Source of the DNA: Allohoeflea poritis
Lineage (GTDB): Bacteria > Pseudomonadota > Alphaproteobacteria > Rhizobiales > Rhizobiaceae
Assembly (NCBI RefSeq): GCF_027889715.1
Contig: NZ_JAPJZH010000005.1
Span: 186,001-250,000 of the forward strand
Direction: 5' to 3'
DNA length: 64,000 nt
Shown here: piece by piece, positions 9,017 to 18,564 of the stretch
Layout: each line of letters starts with the position of its first letter
How positions within the stretch are numbered: the first letter of the stretch is position 1
Translations under genes and position numbers: made by a program
Notes under the pieces: generated by a model
The model's database searches: none
Told to the model about the DNA's origin: nothing
Seen by the model: only the letters and a program-made list of their open reading frames with translations

Positions 9017-9820
9017 ATGGACAGAAGTCAATTCCGGCGCGCGATCCTTATCTGGGTCGCCCTGCTTATTATCTTCCTTTACACGTTTCCGCTTATTCTG
9101 ATCGCTATCGTCAGTGTGTCCTCCTGTCAGACAACCGGCGGGGCGTGCGGCGCGCTTGCCGCTGTCATCGGCATGATCGCAAAACCGCCGGTGATTTTCC
9201 TGATCGGCATCCTCATCCTGCGAGCCGTTCATCTTCGTGTCCGTTGGCTGGAGATCAGTCCCGGATGGTCCGTCGCAGCCATATTGTGGTTTGTCGGCAG
9301 TGCTCCTTTTCTAATCGGCATGCGCAATTTCTGGGGCGCTAATTTCGGTCTGGGTTTGCTCTACGTGCAGCCGCCGGGCCTTCTGGCTTTCCTGCTGATC
9401 TTCATCATTTTTCTGTGCGTCGTCGAGTTTCCGGTGCTGAGCGGCTGGGACGGCATGCGTCGGGCTGCCTGGCTGGTGGCCAAGATTGCCGCGGTGCACG
9501 CCACGGTGCTGCTTTCCACGACCATCGTGGCCGGCATTACCGTCATCCCGTTTCTGGCCGGCATTATCGGTTCGGCCGGGCTTGCGGGCCTGTCACAAGT
9601 CAGGCTGATCTCGGGTCAATTGGCGCATCTGGCATCCATCGGACTGCCGGGCTCGATTGTTCTGTGGGCCGATCTCGCGATATTTGCCGCGGCCCTGTGT
9701 GTCGTCGTCATACGCCAAAATAGGGGCAGTGGTTGGCGGCCGGAACAGCCGGCCCCTCAAAGCGATGCGAGAGCTCCGGGTCGGACGGCACGCCCATTCG
9801 GTCGGCGGGGCCAATCATGA
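9017..9820 (+). CDS. Hypothetical multi-pass membrane protein
   Basis: 267 residues from ATG 9017; an upstream in-frame ATG at 8969 would add 16 residues without helix-like character. I count six or seven hydrophobic segments, beginning with residues 10-32 and including stretches near 55-75, 90-110, 125-145 and 165-240. The C-terminus is polar and Arg/Pro-rich. I do not recognise a family. A short inverted repeat TACAAC/GTTGTA (8986-9005) lies just upstream. The next gene, also an orphan membrane protein, may be functionally linked, but 187 bp separate them. Confidence 0.6.
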   Translation: MDRSQFRRAILIWVALLIIFLYTFPLILIAIVSVSSCQTTGGACGALAAVIGMIAKPPVIFLIGILILRAVHLRVRWLEISPGWSVAAILWFVGSAPFLIGMRNFWGANFGLGLLYVQPPGLLAFLLIFIIFLCVVEFPVLSGWDGMRRAAWLVAKIAAVHATVLLSTTIVAGITVIPFLAGIIGSAGLAGLSQVRLISGQLAHLASIGLPGSIVLWADLAIFAAALCVVVIRQNRGSGWRPEQPAPQSDARAPGRTARPFGRRGQS

Positions 9821-10007
9821 TTGGCTGTCCGCGCGGCCGCGGACGTACAGATGGAAGTGCGTACTCCATGAACCGGGCGAACATTGAGGTTGCGGTAAGC
9901 ACGCTCCAAAAGGACTTCTGTTTCGGACCGGCCCACACTCATTTCATTAACGCCTCGGTGACTATGCAATCATCTGTTCAACCAAAAGGTGTGCTGGTTG
10001 CTGGCAG

Positions 10008-11834
10008 ATGAGATTTGTCGTTTTCCTCATCATATTGGGCGCTATTGCCGCGTTCAGCCTGACATCGTTCGGGGCGGCTGTCGCTATCCTTGCGGGGATC
10101 AGTTTTGTCGGGTTGCCCCTGTTCCTTGCCATGGCCGTCATTCCCACGCTTTTTCTGGTTCTTCTGCTGGCCTGGCTTGTGCGCCTGCTCTCGCGCCTTT
10201 TTGGCGGGAAACTGCATTGGCTGATCTGTTTGGCGGTCGCGGTCGGGCTTCTGGCGATCCCACCCTACCTGGAAAACAAGAGACTGAACGGCATCGCCGA
10301 AAGGCTTGTTGCCGACGATCATCATTCGGAAAAAATTTCCGGGCCCTTCGATACTTTCGCCATAGTCCGGTACGGACACAACCGCGGTGTGGCATGTGGC
10401 GATCTGTGCCAGCGGATGCTGTTAAACGGTCAGGCCGAGCGTGTTGTCATAGCCAACTCCGATCTCGGGTCGCAGGCGCTGCCCCATCAGCTTTCGGGGA
10501 TGGAATATTCGTTCGAAGACCTTGGTTCGTGCGCACATACCGCCTTGCTGGAAGGCAATGGTGGTTTCACGGTTCCAGGCGAAGGCAAGGGCAAATCGCG
10601 AACCAAGCCTTCAGACCTGATACGGCAGAAAATGGCCGAAGGCTTCTGCCTTGTGGGAGAGCCCGTCCCGGTTGCGCGCGCGGATGCCATCCTCGTCCGG
10701 AATCATCTCCGTAGAATGCCGGCGGACCGGGAGGTCGGTCTTCGTTTTCAAGCCGAGACGATCGGAGCCCATCGCTTGTCGCTTTGGGTCAAGGACAGTA
10801 ATGGATTTACGGAGATGTACAGAAAGACCGGCGTCCGTGTCGATCTTCTGGCGCCGATCCTGGCCCCGACCTATGCCGGCGGCTACGGGCTGGAGTTGGT
10901 GCCCGGCTTCCTGCGGCAGCCGAAATTTCTGGGCGGTGTGCGCCAATATGCGGAAGCTCCACCGCTTGAACCCGTGCTGTACGATGTCCTCGATTTGAAA
11001 CTGAGCCTGGAAACGGGTGGCCGAGATACCGAAACGCGGCGTCTGATAAGCGCCGCCCTGACAAAGTCGTCCGCGCCAACGCCGTCGGAGATTGACCTGA
11101 TCGATCATTATTTCGACGGCTTAAACGGGAGCAGGAAACCAGAGCAGCAGGACGTGGCGCTTGCACTGCGTCTGCTGCAGGACGACCGTTTTCCGGCGCC
11201 GAATGACATTGCAGCGATTGTCAACGCCGAGGTCGTCACCTCGGAACAAATCCGCTTGTTTGCGGCCCTCCTGTTTCGGCGGCTTTTTGAGACGGATGTC
11301 GATGCGCGGACGTCGATCCCCAACCTCTCTGGATTTCGTCTCAGTTTCGTCGCGGGCGCGATCTCCCTGCTGCCGGATCATGCAGTCGCTCCCTATCGGA
11401 AAGAGCTGGAGGCTCTGGCCAGGGATCGTGAACGACGGGTCCGCGCTGCCAGCGCTTTGGTTTCGCTCACGCATTTCGGTCAGGACGCCGTGCCGACATT
11501 TCTTTACCTGATTGAGGATGCGCACCGGCTGAAACCGGATCGCGGCGGTGCGCGTCCCGAATGGCGGGTGCCCTATCTCGCCGGCATGGGTGGGCTGTGC
11601 CGCCTCGGCAGGTCGGCCGAGGGTGCATTGCCGGTTCTGTACGATTATCTCGGGCGCGGAATGATCGCGCAGTTCGGGCCCTATTGGAGCTTCACGATCA
11701 ACACGCTTGTTTCCATGGGAGCGGACCCCGAGGAGATCTGGTCTCACGTCGAGACCGGCCACAGAAACCACACGCGCAAGCACTTTGACGCGGTCGTGGG
11801 CAGGGCGCAGAGCCGGTTGAGCTGTTCCCTTTAG
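10008..11834 (+). CDS. Hypothetical membrane-anchored protein with helical-repeat C-terminus
   Basis: 608 residues. Three hydrophobic segments in about residues 1-90 are followed by a long soluble region, which the topology suggests is periplasmic. The middle part (100-330) carries several cysteines (including GVACGDLCQ and DLGSCAH) and no motif I recognise. Residues about 340-600 are alpha-helical with HEAT-like character (ALARDRERRVRAASALVSL, then ALPVLYDYLGRG). No function can be assigned. Confidence 0.65.
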   Translation: MRFVVFLIILGAIAAFSLTSFGAAVAILAGISFVGLPLFLAMAVIPTLFLVLLLAWLVRLLSRLFGGKLHWLICLAVAVGLLAIPPYLENKRLNGIAERLVADDHHSEKISGPFDTFAIVRYGHNRGVACGDLCQRMLLNGQAERVVIANSDLGSQALPHQLSGMEYSFEDLGSCAHTALLEGNGGFTVPGEGKGKSRTKPSDLIRQKMAEGFCLVGEPVPVARADAILVRNHLRRMPADREVGLRFQAETIGAHRLSLWVKDSNGFTEMYRKTGVRVDLLAPILAPTYAGGYGLELVPGFLRQPKFLGGVRQYAEAPPLEPVLYDVLDLKLSLETGGRDTETRRLISAALTKSSAPTPSEIDLIDHYFDGLNGSRKPEQQDVALALRLLQDDRFPAPNDIAAIVNAEVVTSEQIRLFAALLFRRLFETDVDARTSIPNLSGFRLSFVAGAISLLPDHAVAPYRKELEALARDRERRVRAASALVSLTHFGQDAVPTFLYLIEDAHRLKPDRGGARPEWRVPYLAGMGGLCRLGRSAEGALPVLYDYLGRGMIAQFGPYWSFTINTLVSMGADPEEIWSHVETGHRNHTRKHFDAVVGRAQSRLSCSL

Positions 11835-11844
11835 AGCGGGTCCG

Positions 11845-12234
11845 TCAGTACTCCATGAATTCCGTCGCCTTGCCGTCCTCGAACAGCCAAAGGTCGATCT
11901 TCGGGCCGGTGACATTGCGGCCGGTGCGACGGTGGGTGAAGGAGCACTCTCCGAAGGCGATGACACGCTGGCCCTGGGCGATGAATTCATTGACGCGATA
12001 GAACTCCATGGACCAGTCGTTCGCCAGCTCTTCGTAGTAGTCGATGACTTCCTGCTTCGGCGCGCGCTGGCGCGTGAAGACAAGTTCAGGCATGGCTTCC
12101 GCGGAGGACCCCCAATCGATCCGGTCCGCGAAAACCTCGGCCCAGACCGCCGTGTCGCCCCCGGTCTCGTGCCAGGCTGTGTAGGCGTTACGCAATATTT
12201 CGACGTTGATTTCTTCTTCCGCCCGGTACTTCAT
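11845..12234 (-). CDS. SnoaL-like/NTF2-fold protein
   Basis: 129 residues from ATG 12234, which has an AAGGG ribosome site; a start at 12255 would add seven residues but lacks one. The pattern (helical N-terminus with AYTAWHETGG, then VIDYYEELANDW, a conserved FGECSFTHRRTGR and a terminal ATEFMEY) fits the SnoaL-like/nuclear transport factor 2 family of small ligand-binding or isomerase-like proteins. Substrate unknown. Confidence 0.7.
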   Translation of the reverse strand: MKYRAEEEINVEILRNAYTAWHETGGDTAVWAEVFADRIDWGSSAEAMPELVFTRQRAPKQEVIDYYEELANDWSMEFYRVNEFIAQGQRVIAFGECSFTHRRTGRNVTGPKIDLWLFEDGKATEFMEY

Positions 12235-12350
12235 CAATTTCACCCTTGAGGACATCTGCGATCACAGATGCTGCATGGCGAAATTTTGTCTGTATGTGCG
12301 AAAACTCACAGAAACGCGATTATTGTGATTTGCCGTGATGTTAGAGCGTG

Positions 12351-13619
12351 TCAGTCAGAGCCTTGCCGGGGAAACCTGAGCTTGAGAGCGCCGTATATGA
12401 GCAATAGGCCGCAACCGAAGGCGGCGCACAGGAAAGGCAGCCGCAGGGCGGTTTCCCGGCCGAGGTCGATCTCCGCGACCGAAACAATCCAGCCGCCGGC
12501 GAGCGCACCGAGCGGCATCATACCCCAGCCCAGGAAACGGTAGATGCCGTTGACCCGGCCGAGAAGCGTGTTCGGGATCACGCGCTGGCGGTAGGAGACC
12601 GTCACGACGTTCCACAACAGCGCGGCCAGCATTTCCACGAACAGTGCCGTGGCGACGAGATAGGAAGAAGAGGTTCCGGCAATCACCAGATAGGGAAGCG
12701 GAAAAATGCCCAGGGCGATCAGAAGGCTCGGGCCGTTGCCGATCCGCCGCGCGATCGCGGGGCACACCAGCCCGCCCAGAACACCGCCGGCGGCGCCCGC
12801 TGTCAGCAGCAGACCATAGCCGAAGGCGGAGGCAAGGAGCACTTCCTGCGCGAACAGCACGAGTATGGTCAGGGTCATGGTGTGCAGCGCGTTGAGGATG
12901 CCGAGCATGACGGCAAGCCTCAAGATAAGCGTATTGCCGACAATCCAGCGCAGGCCGTCCCTGAACTCGGAGAGGAAGCCGGCGGGTACCCGGATTTCCT
13001 TTCTGAGCGGGAAGGCGATCAGCCACAGGCACCAGGCCGACAGGGCAAACATCAGGGCGTCGAACCCGAAGGGGGCTGGAACGGCCAGCGCGATCAAAAG
13101 ACCGGCCACCGGCGGGCCGACAAACGAGCCCATGACCTGCTCGATGCTCCAGATCTGGCCATTGGCGCTTTCCAGATCCTTCGGCTCGACGAGCATGGGA
13201 AGAACCGTTTGGGCGGTGTTGTCGCGAAACACTTCCGCCGTGCCGATAAGGAATGCGACCGAGGCGAGCGCCAGGATCATCGGCAGCCGAAGTGTGCTGT
13301 CTTCGGCCAGGGGCAATGCCGGGGAACCGAGGATGATGCCGACAACGCCGAGGCTCAGGAGCAGGCGGATGATGTCGGCGCCGACCATGAGTCTTTGCCG
13401 GTCGGCCCGATCCGTAATGACGCCGGCCGGCAGGGCAAGCAGGAACCAGGGCAGCCGCGTTGCGAAGGCAACGATCGCGATATGCATCGGATTGCTGCTG
13501 ATCATTGTCGCCAGCCATGGAAAGGCGAGCGCGGCGATGCCGTCGGCGAGATTGGACAGGGCGCTTCCTGTAAACAAAAGCCGATAGTTGCGATTCTGGC
13601 GCAGCAGAAGATTGTGCAC
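12351..13619 (-). CDS. MFS transporter (putative exporter)
   Basis: About 422 residues from a GTG at 13619, preceded by a GGAAAGG ribosome site; an upstream TTG at 13643 has weaker support. Twelve hydrophobic segments, with the cytoplasmic loop motif GVITDRADRQRLMVGAD after the second helix, as in drug/siderophore-type MFS exporters (MFS_3/EntS-like). The substrate is not evident. Confidence 0.82.
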   Translation of the reverse strand: MHNLLLRQNRNYRLLFTGSALSNLADGIAALAFPWLATMISSNPMHIAIVAFATRLPWFLLALPAGVITDRADRQRLMVGADIIRLLLSLGVVGIILGSPALPLAEDSTLRLPMILALASVAFLIGTAEVFRDNTAQTVLPMLVEPKDLESANGQIWSIEQVMGSFVGPPVAGLLIALAVPAPFGFDALMFALSAWCLWLIAFPLRKEIRVPAGFLSEFRDGLRWIVGNTLILRLAVMLGILNALHTMTLTILVLFAQEVLLASAFGYGLLLTAGAAGGVLGGLVCPAIARRIGNGPSLLIALGIFPLPYLVIAGTSSSYLVATALFVEMLAALLWNVVTVSYRQRVIPNTLLGRVNGIYRFLGWGMMPLGALAGGWIVSVAEIDLGRETALRLPFLCAAFGCGLLLIYGALKLRFPRQGSD

Positions 13620-13777
13620 GGCGTGCCTTTCCCGACCGGTCAAACGGCCCGGCCCATTGCTCGGCAGGAGCCTAGCCGGACAAAAAATTATTGCAACGGG
13701 CGTGTAAGCCCTTTTCCAGGCGCGCGACTCGTATTATCGTTTGTTCCTGTTTTGTTTCCAGCCAGAGACCCGCCAGG

Positions 13778-14995
13778 ATGCCAGCGTCTGAAACCGATAC
13801 TCCAATGCGTCTCACAAATGCCGATGCACGGCGCCTGTTCCTGGACCGGCACGGGCTCGCGGATGATCCGTCCAGACGTGTCGCGTTGCCGGAACTGCAG
13901 GCGCTGATCGAGCGGATCGGTTTCGTGCAGGTCGACAGCATCAACACGGTCGCGCGGGCGCATGACCTGATCCTGTTTTCGCGCCGGCAGTGCTACCGGC
14001 CGAAGCAGCTTAAATCGCTTCTGGAGAAGGAGCGATCGCTGTTCGAACACTGGACTCATGACGCGGCGATCATTCCGACACGGTTCTATCCGCACTGGCG
14101 GATGCGCTTCGAGCGCCACGAGGAACGTCTGAAGGAGCAGTGGCGAAAATGGCGCCGCGACGGCTTTGAAGAGAAATTCGACGATGTGCTTGCGCATATC
14201 GGGCAGAACGGCCCCGCCATGTCGCGCGAGATGGGCGAGGACGAGGAGAAGACGAATGGCGGCTGGTGGGACTGGCACCCTTCCAAAACGGCGCTGGAAT
14301 ATCTCTGGCGCACCGGGAGGCTGGCGGTGTGCCGGCGGGAGGGTTTCCAGAAGGTCTATGACCTTGCCGAGCGGGTGATCGGGGAGGAGCATCGACAGCA
14401 CACGCCGCACGAGGCCGAAACCATCGACTGGGCCTGTTCGAGCGCTCTCGAGCGCCTCGGCTTTGCGACGTCCGGCGAGATCGCCGCTTTCTGGGACGTC
14501 GTTAGCCCGGCCGAAGCCAAGGCCTGGTGTGCACAGCGGTCGGGAAAGGACCTTGTCACCGTTGCCCTGGAGACGGCGGACGGGCGGTCCCACAAGGTTT
14601 TTGCCCGGCCCGAACTTGCCGAGCAGGTTCGGGAGGCCGGTGAGGCGCCGCGCCGAATTCGCGTGCTCAGCCCGTTCGATCCGATGATCCGCGACCGCAA
14701 GCGCGCCGAACGGCTCTTCGGCTTCAACTACCGGATCGAGGTCTTCGTTCCCGCGCATAAACGGAAATACGGCTATTACGTCTTTCCGCTTCTGGAGGGC
14801 GATCGGCTGATCGGGCGTATCGACATGAAATGCCGGCGCGATGCCGGCGTGCTCGATATCGCGGCGCTGTGGCTCGAGCCGAAAGTGCGGCTTGGGCGCG
14901 GGCGTTTCGACCGGCTCGAGGCCGAGCTTGAGCGTATCCGGCGTTTTACGGGATGCGAGCGCATCGCCTTCGCCGACGGGTGGATCAGGGATTAG
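13778..14995 (+). CDS. YcaQ/AlkX-type winged-helix DNA glycosylase
   Basis: About 405 residues from ATG 13778 (ATG 13805 is also possible). It begins with LTNADARRLFLDRHGL and has GFVQVDSINTVARAHDLILFSR, the family motif region that includes the QVDxI segment. Later come an EHWTHDAAIIP segment and the C-terminal winged-helix part. E. coli YcaQ unhooks DNA interstrand crosslinks by excising alkylated bases. The length matches the family. The gene is alone, convergent with the TRAP operon with almost no gap. Confidence 0.85.
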   Translation: MPASETDTPMRLTNADARRLFLDRHGLADDPSRRVALPELQALIERIGFVQVDSINTVARAHDLILFSRRQCYRPKQLKSLLEKERSLFEHWTHDAAIIPTRFYPHWRMRFERHEERLKEQWRKWRRDGFEEKFDDVLAHIGQNGPAMSREMGEDEEKTNGGWWDWHPSKTALEYLWRTGRLAVCRREGFQKVYDLAERVIGEEHRQHTPHEAETIDWACSSALERLGFATSGEIAAFWDVVSPAEAKAWCAQRSGKDLVTVALETADGRSHKVFARPELAEQVREAGEAPRRIRVLSPFDPMIRDRKRAERLFGFNYRIEVFVPAHKRKYGYYVFPLLEGDRLIGRIDMKCRRDAGVLDIAALWLEPKVRLGRGRFDRLEAELERIRRFTGCERIAFADGWIRD

Positions 14996-16318
14996 TCAGT
15001 ACAACCAGCGCACCAGCCCCAACGTGATGAACGGGAACAGCGCCAGGATGATCACCCGGATGAGATCGGTGGCGACGAAGGGGAAGACGCCGCGATAGGT
15101 CTGGGCAAGCGGAATGTCGGGCGCCATCGAATTGATGACGAAGAGGTTCATTCCGACCGGCGGCGTTATCAGCCCCACCTCGACGACGATCAGCACCAGA
15201 ATGCCGAACCAGAGTGCGAATTCCTCCGGCGACAGGCCGAAATCGAGGCCGATGGCGATGGGGAAGAAGATCGGTACGGTGAGCAGGATCATCGACAGCG
15301 AATCCATCACGCAGCCGAAGATCAGGTATAAAAGCAGGATGATCGACAGCACCAGCCAGGGCGAAAAACCCTGTTCGGTGACGTAAAGCGCTGCCTCCTG
15401 TGGCAACTGCGACAGTGCGAGGAAGCCGTTATAGATGGCCGCGCCCAGGATGATCAGGAAGATCATGCCGGTGGAATTGGCGGTGTCGAGGATCGAGGAT
15501 TTGAGCGTTACCCAGGTCAGGCCGCGATTGAACAGCGCGATCAGACCGGTTCCGGCGGCGCCGACGGCGGCGGCCTCGGTCGGGGTGAAGATACCCATAT
15601 AGATGCCGCCGACCACCAGCAGGAAGACGGCAAGCACCGGCCAGACGCCGAGCAGGGCGCGGAAGCGTTCGCTATAGGGCACGCGCTCGCGCGTTCCGGC
15701 GGAGTTCGGCCATATGCGCACATAAAGCGAAATCGCCAGCATGTATCCGACGGCGGCGAGGATGCCCGGAATGACGGCGGCGACGAAGAGCTTGGCGATG
15801 TTCTGCTCGGTCAGGATGGCGTAGATGACAAGCACCACCGATGGCGGGATCAGGATGCCGAGCGTGCCGCCGGCGGCCAGCGTTCCGGTGGCGAGCGGGC
15901 CGGAGAAGCCGTAGCGCTTGAGCTCCGGCAGGGCGACCTGACCCATGGTGGCGGCGGTGGCAAGGGACGAGCCGCAGATGGCGCCGAAGCCGGCGCAGGC
16001 GCCGACGGCGGCCATCGCAACACCGCCACGCCGGTGGCCGAGCCAGGTTTCGGCGGCATTGAACAGCGCGGTCGACATGCCGCCGAGCCGTGCGAACTGG
16101 CCCATCAGCAGGAACAGCGGCACGATCGACAGCGAGTAGCTGGAAAAGGTGCCGTAGGTCTGGTTCTTCAATTGCCCGAATATCATCAGGAACGAGCCGT
16201 TGATCATGTAGCTGCCGAGCACGCCGACCGCCAGCATGGCAAGGCCGATCGGAATGCGCAGGAAGATCAGGAGCAGCAGGACGGGAAACGACCAGATGCC
16301 GATTTCTAGATTGCTCAC
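14996..16318 (-). CDS. dctM: TRAP transporter large permease DctM
   Basis: 440 residues from a GTG at 16318 that overlaps the dctQ stop (GTGA). Longer upstream frames lie inside dctQ and are not real. It is strongly hydrophobic with about 12 segments, and carries the DctM-typical SGSSVATAA-like stretch (GSSLATAATMGQ), LGILIPPSV and a C-terminal LITPPVGMNLFVINS. It forms the transport channel for an organic acid or related solute, coupled to an ion gradient, in the inner membrane with DctQ. Confidence 0.93.
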   Translation of the reverse strand: MSNLEIGIWSFPVLLLLIFLRIPIGLAMLAVGVLGSYMINGSFLMIFGQLKNQTYGTFSSYSLSIVPLFLLMGQFARLGGMSTALFNAAETWLGHRRGGVAMAAVGACAGFGAICGSSLATAATMGQVALPELKRYGFSGPLATGTLAAGGTLGILIPPSVVLVIYAILTEQNIAKLFVAAVIPGILAAVGYMLAISLYVRIWPNSAGTRERVPYSERFRALLGVWPVLAVFLLVVGGIYMGIFTPTEAAAVGAAGTGLIALFNRGLTWVTLKSSILDTANSTGMIFLIILGAAIYNGFLALSQLPQEAALYVTEQGFSPWLVLSIILLLYLIFGCVMDSLSMILLTVPIFFPIAIGLDFGLSPEEFALWFGILVLIVVEVGLITPPVGMNLFVINSMAPDIPLAQTYRGVFPFVATDLIRVIILALFPFITLGLVRWLY

Positions 16319-16845
16319 GACAGTTCCCCGCTGATCGGAACATTCGAGCCGGCCCGGTATTCTCGGATGCTGCGCCAGAAGCACCAGAGCGAAACGATGA
16401 CGAAAACGACGGCCCCGAACAGGCCGGCCGCATAGGCCCACCAGATGGGGAACTGCAGGATGAAGGTGGTTTCCTGGTAGCTGTATTTGTCCATGGTGCC
16501 GAGCCAGTGACGCCAGCAGATCAGGATGGCGAGCAGCATCATCATGAAATTGGCGACGACCTCGATGAAGCGGTTGGCGGTGTCGCTGAAATGCATTGTC
16601 AGGACCTCGACGACGGCATTGCCGCGCCGCAGGTGACACCAGGGAAGGAAGGCGAAGACGGCAAAGGCGGTGCCGGCCTCGACGAGCTCGAAATCTCCGG
16701 GCACCGGCGCGAGGCCGGCAAAAACCAGTGAGCGGCCCGTGACCGAAACGACGGTGACGACGACCAGCGCGGTCAGCACAAGTCCGCCCGCCAGAGCGGT
16801 CATGCGCGCCAGTGTCTCGACCCAGCGTTCGATACGCTCAGACAT
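16315..16845 (-). CDS. dctQ: TRAP transporter small permease DctQ
   Basis: 176 residues with four hydrophobic segments (about 15-40, 55-75, 90-112, 133-158), the topology of the DctQ subunit. It includes FLPWCHLRRGNAVVEVL, a family hallmark. It pairs with DctM in the membrane. It is separated from dctP by about 200 bp that hold a strong hairpin. Confidence 0.9.
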   Translation of the reverse strand: MSERIERWVETLARMTALAGGLVLTALVVVTVVSVTGRSLVFAGLAPVPGDFELVEAGTAFAVFAFLPWCHLRRGNAVVEVLTMHFSDTANRFIEVVANFMMMLLAILICWRHWLGTMDKYSYQETTFILQFPIWWAYAAGLFGAVVFVIVSLWCFWRSIREYRAGSNVPISGELS

Positions 16846-16996
16846 TGATGTATCCCTTCCGGCCCCTTGTCATCCGGCTATGCCGCGGTTGCCTGACGGT
16901 CATGACCGCCGTCCCGGCAGCAGCATATTGCGCCGGTTACATCATGGAAAGCCGCAGTGTTGAAAACCCGGATGCGGGACTTTGCCCGACAATGAT

Positions 16997-17035
16997 GCGA
17001 CGGGGCGGGGCAATTGCCGTGCCCCGCCCCGTCGC
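16997..17035 (-). terminator. Strong hairpin between dctP and dctQ
   Basis: A perfect 15-bp stem, GCGACGGGGCGGGGC at 16997-17011 with its complement at 17021-17035, around a 9-nt loop. It sits 8 bp past the dctP stop and upstream of dctQ on the same strand. There is no T-tract. It probably attenuates read-through or protects the dctP mRNA 3' end, so the binding protein exceeds the permease. Confidence 0.6.
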
Positions 17036-17043
17036 CGGTCAAC

Positions 17044-18093
17044 CTATTTCGTGTTCTTTGCGATCGCTGCCTGGGCGCGCTCGTAAAGATCGCGGCCGTC
17101 GATGCCCTTGGCATCCATCTCGGCGATCCAGTTGTCGACGACCGGCTTGGAGGCCTCCTTCCAGCGGGCAACCTCTGCCTCGTCAAGGACGATGATCGTG
17201 TTGTCCGTCTTTTCGGCGGCGGCCCGGCCCGGCGCGTCGAATTCCTGCATCGTGCGTCCGGCGAAGGCGGAGAACTCGAGGCCTGAATTGTCGTCGAGGA
17301 TCTTCTTCAGATCGTCCGGCATGCTGTCATATTTCGCCTTGTTCATGGCCAGCACGAAGACAGCCGTATAGAGCGCCTTGTCGCCGGAGAACTCGGTATG
17401 CGTGTTGACAAGCTCCGGAATCTTCAGCGCCGGCGTGACTTCCCACGGGATCACCGTGCCGTCGATGACGCCCTTGGAGAGCGCCTCGGGAATGGCCGGG
17501 ACCGGCATGCCGACGGGCGTTGCGCCCATCTCGGAGAGCAGGCCGTTGATCACGCGGGTCGGTCCGCGCAGCTTCTTGCCCTGCATGTCCTCAAGCTTGC
17601 TGATGCCATCGCCCTGAACGTGGAACATGCCCGGGCCGTGCATCCAGGTGCCGAGGATCTTCAGATCCTTGAAATCGTTGTCCTTCATGTCCGATTCGAA
17701 CAGTTCCCAGTAGGCGCGGGAGCCGGCCTCGGCATTTGTCATCATGAAGGGCAGTTCGAAAACCTCGGCGCGCGGGAAGCGGCCGGGCGTGTAGCCGGGA
17801 AGCGTCCAGACGATGTCGACGACACCGTCGCGGGCCTGATCGATAAGCTGCGGCGGCGTGCCGCCAAGCGCCATGGCGCTGAACACTTCGACCTTGATGC
17901 GTCCGTCGGAGGCCTTTTCGATATTTTCCGCCCATGGCATCAGCACGTTCTTCGGCACGTTGGCCTGCGGCGGCAGGAACTGGTGCAGCCTCAGCGTGAC
18001 TTCCTGGGCAAGCGACGGCAGGGCGCTTGCGCCAAGTCCGGCGGTAACCACCGCGGCAGCGGCGAGCGTTTTCAGTAGTGTGCGTTTCTTCAT
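17044..18093 (-). CDS. dctP: TRAP transporter substrate-binding protein DctP
   Basis: 349 residues from ATG 18093, preceded by GGGAGG. A clear signal peptide (MKKR, hydrophobic stretch, LPSLAQ cleavage region around residue 25) targets it to the periplasm. Family features include TLRLHQFLPPQANVPKN, a central EMGATPVGMPVPAIPEALSKG and the C-terminal RWKEASKPVVDNW. It captures the solute and delivers it to DctQM. The ligand is not predictable; this subtype often binds carboxylates or aromatic acids. Confidence 0.92.
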   Translation of the reverse strand: MKKRTLLKTLAAAAVVTAGLGASALPSLAQEVTLRLHQFLPPQANVPKNVLMPWAENIEKASDGRIKVEVFSAMALGGTPPQLIDQARDGVVDIVWTLPGYTPGRFPRAEVFELPFMMTNAEAGSRAYWELFESDMKDNDFKDLKILGTWMHGPGMFHVQGDGISKLEDMQGKKLRGPTRVINGLLSEMGATPVGMPVPAIPEALSKGVIDGTVIPWEVTPALKIPELVNTHTEFSGDKALYTAVFVLAMNKAKYDSMPDDLKKILDDNSGLEFSAFAGRTMQEFDAPGRAAAEKTDNTIIVLDEAEVARWKEASKPVVDNWIAEMDAKGIDGRDLYERAQAAIAKNTK

Positions 18094-18564
18094 CAGTATC
18101 CTCCCTGAGATCCGAGAAACGTTATTCATCATGAATGTGGCGGCGGAGCACATCCTGGCCGGCACGATTCACATTGCAATTCGAGATGGTCGGGCTTTTG
18201 CGCGGCGGCTTCGAGGCCCTGCCGGCTTTCGGCCGTCTGTTCGGCGAAGACATATCCACTTACCAGGTCACCCTTGCCTGCCGCATCGTCCATCGCATTG
18301 TCGCCATGAAAGCAGCTTGAATCGGGAAGGTAAAATGAAAAATACCGCCAATTGCATATCCATATCGTTATGATTGATGGCTGGCCGCAATCGCGTGGCC
18401 CACATTCGGCGGCGGCGTCTTCGCGCCTTTATCGTATCCCTGTTGTCTTCCTTCTTTCATTGTTGCGTCATTCGAGGCGGGCGCATGCAACGGCTTTATT
18501 TTGTAACTGTCCAGAGCCAACACAATGTAACCTGCAAATCCCGTATTTCACCGCCGTTCCAGGA
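18094..18564. other. Intergenic region upstream of dctP
   Basis: 471 bp between the dctP start and the 3' end of the Lrp-type gene. The dctP promoter should lie here, though I cannot place it with confidence. A short plus-strand frame at 18186-18320 (44 codons from ATG) has some coding-like codon choice, but no recognisable family and no convincing ribosome site, so I do not call it a gene. Confidence 0.4.

Noticed and set aside
16319-16639. N-terminal extension of DctM to 547 residues
   Set aside because: The added residues are out-of-frame DctQ coding DNA; the GTG at 16318 overlapping the dctQ stop is the natural start.
18186-18320. A 44-codon gene upstream of dctP
   Set aside because: No ribosome site or known family; codon use alone is not enough.
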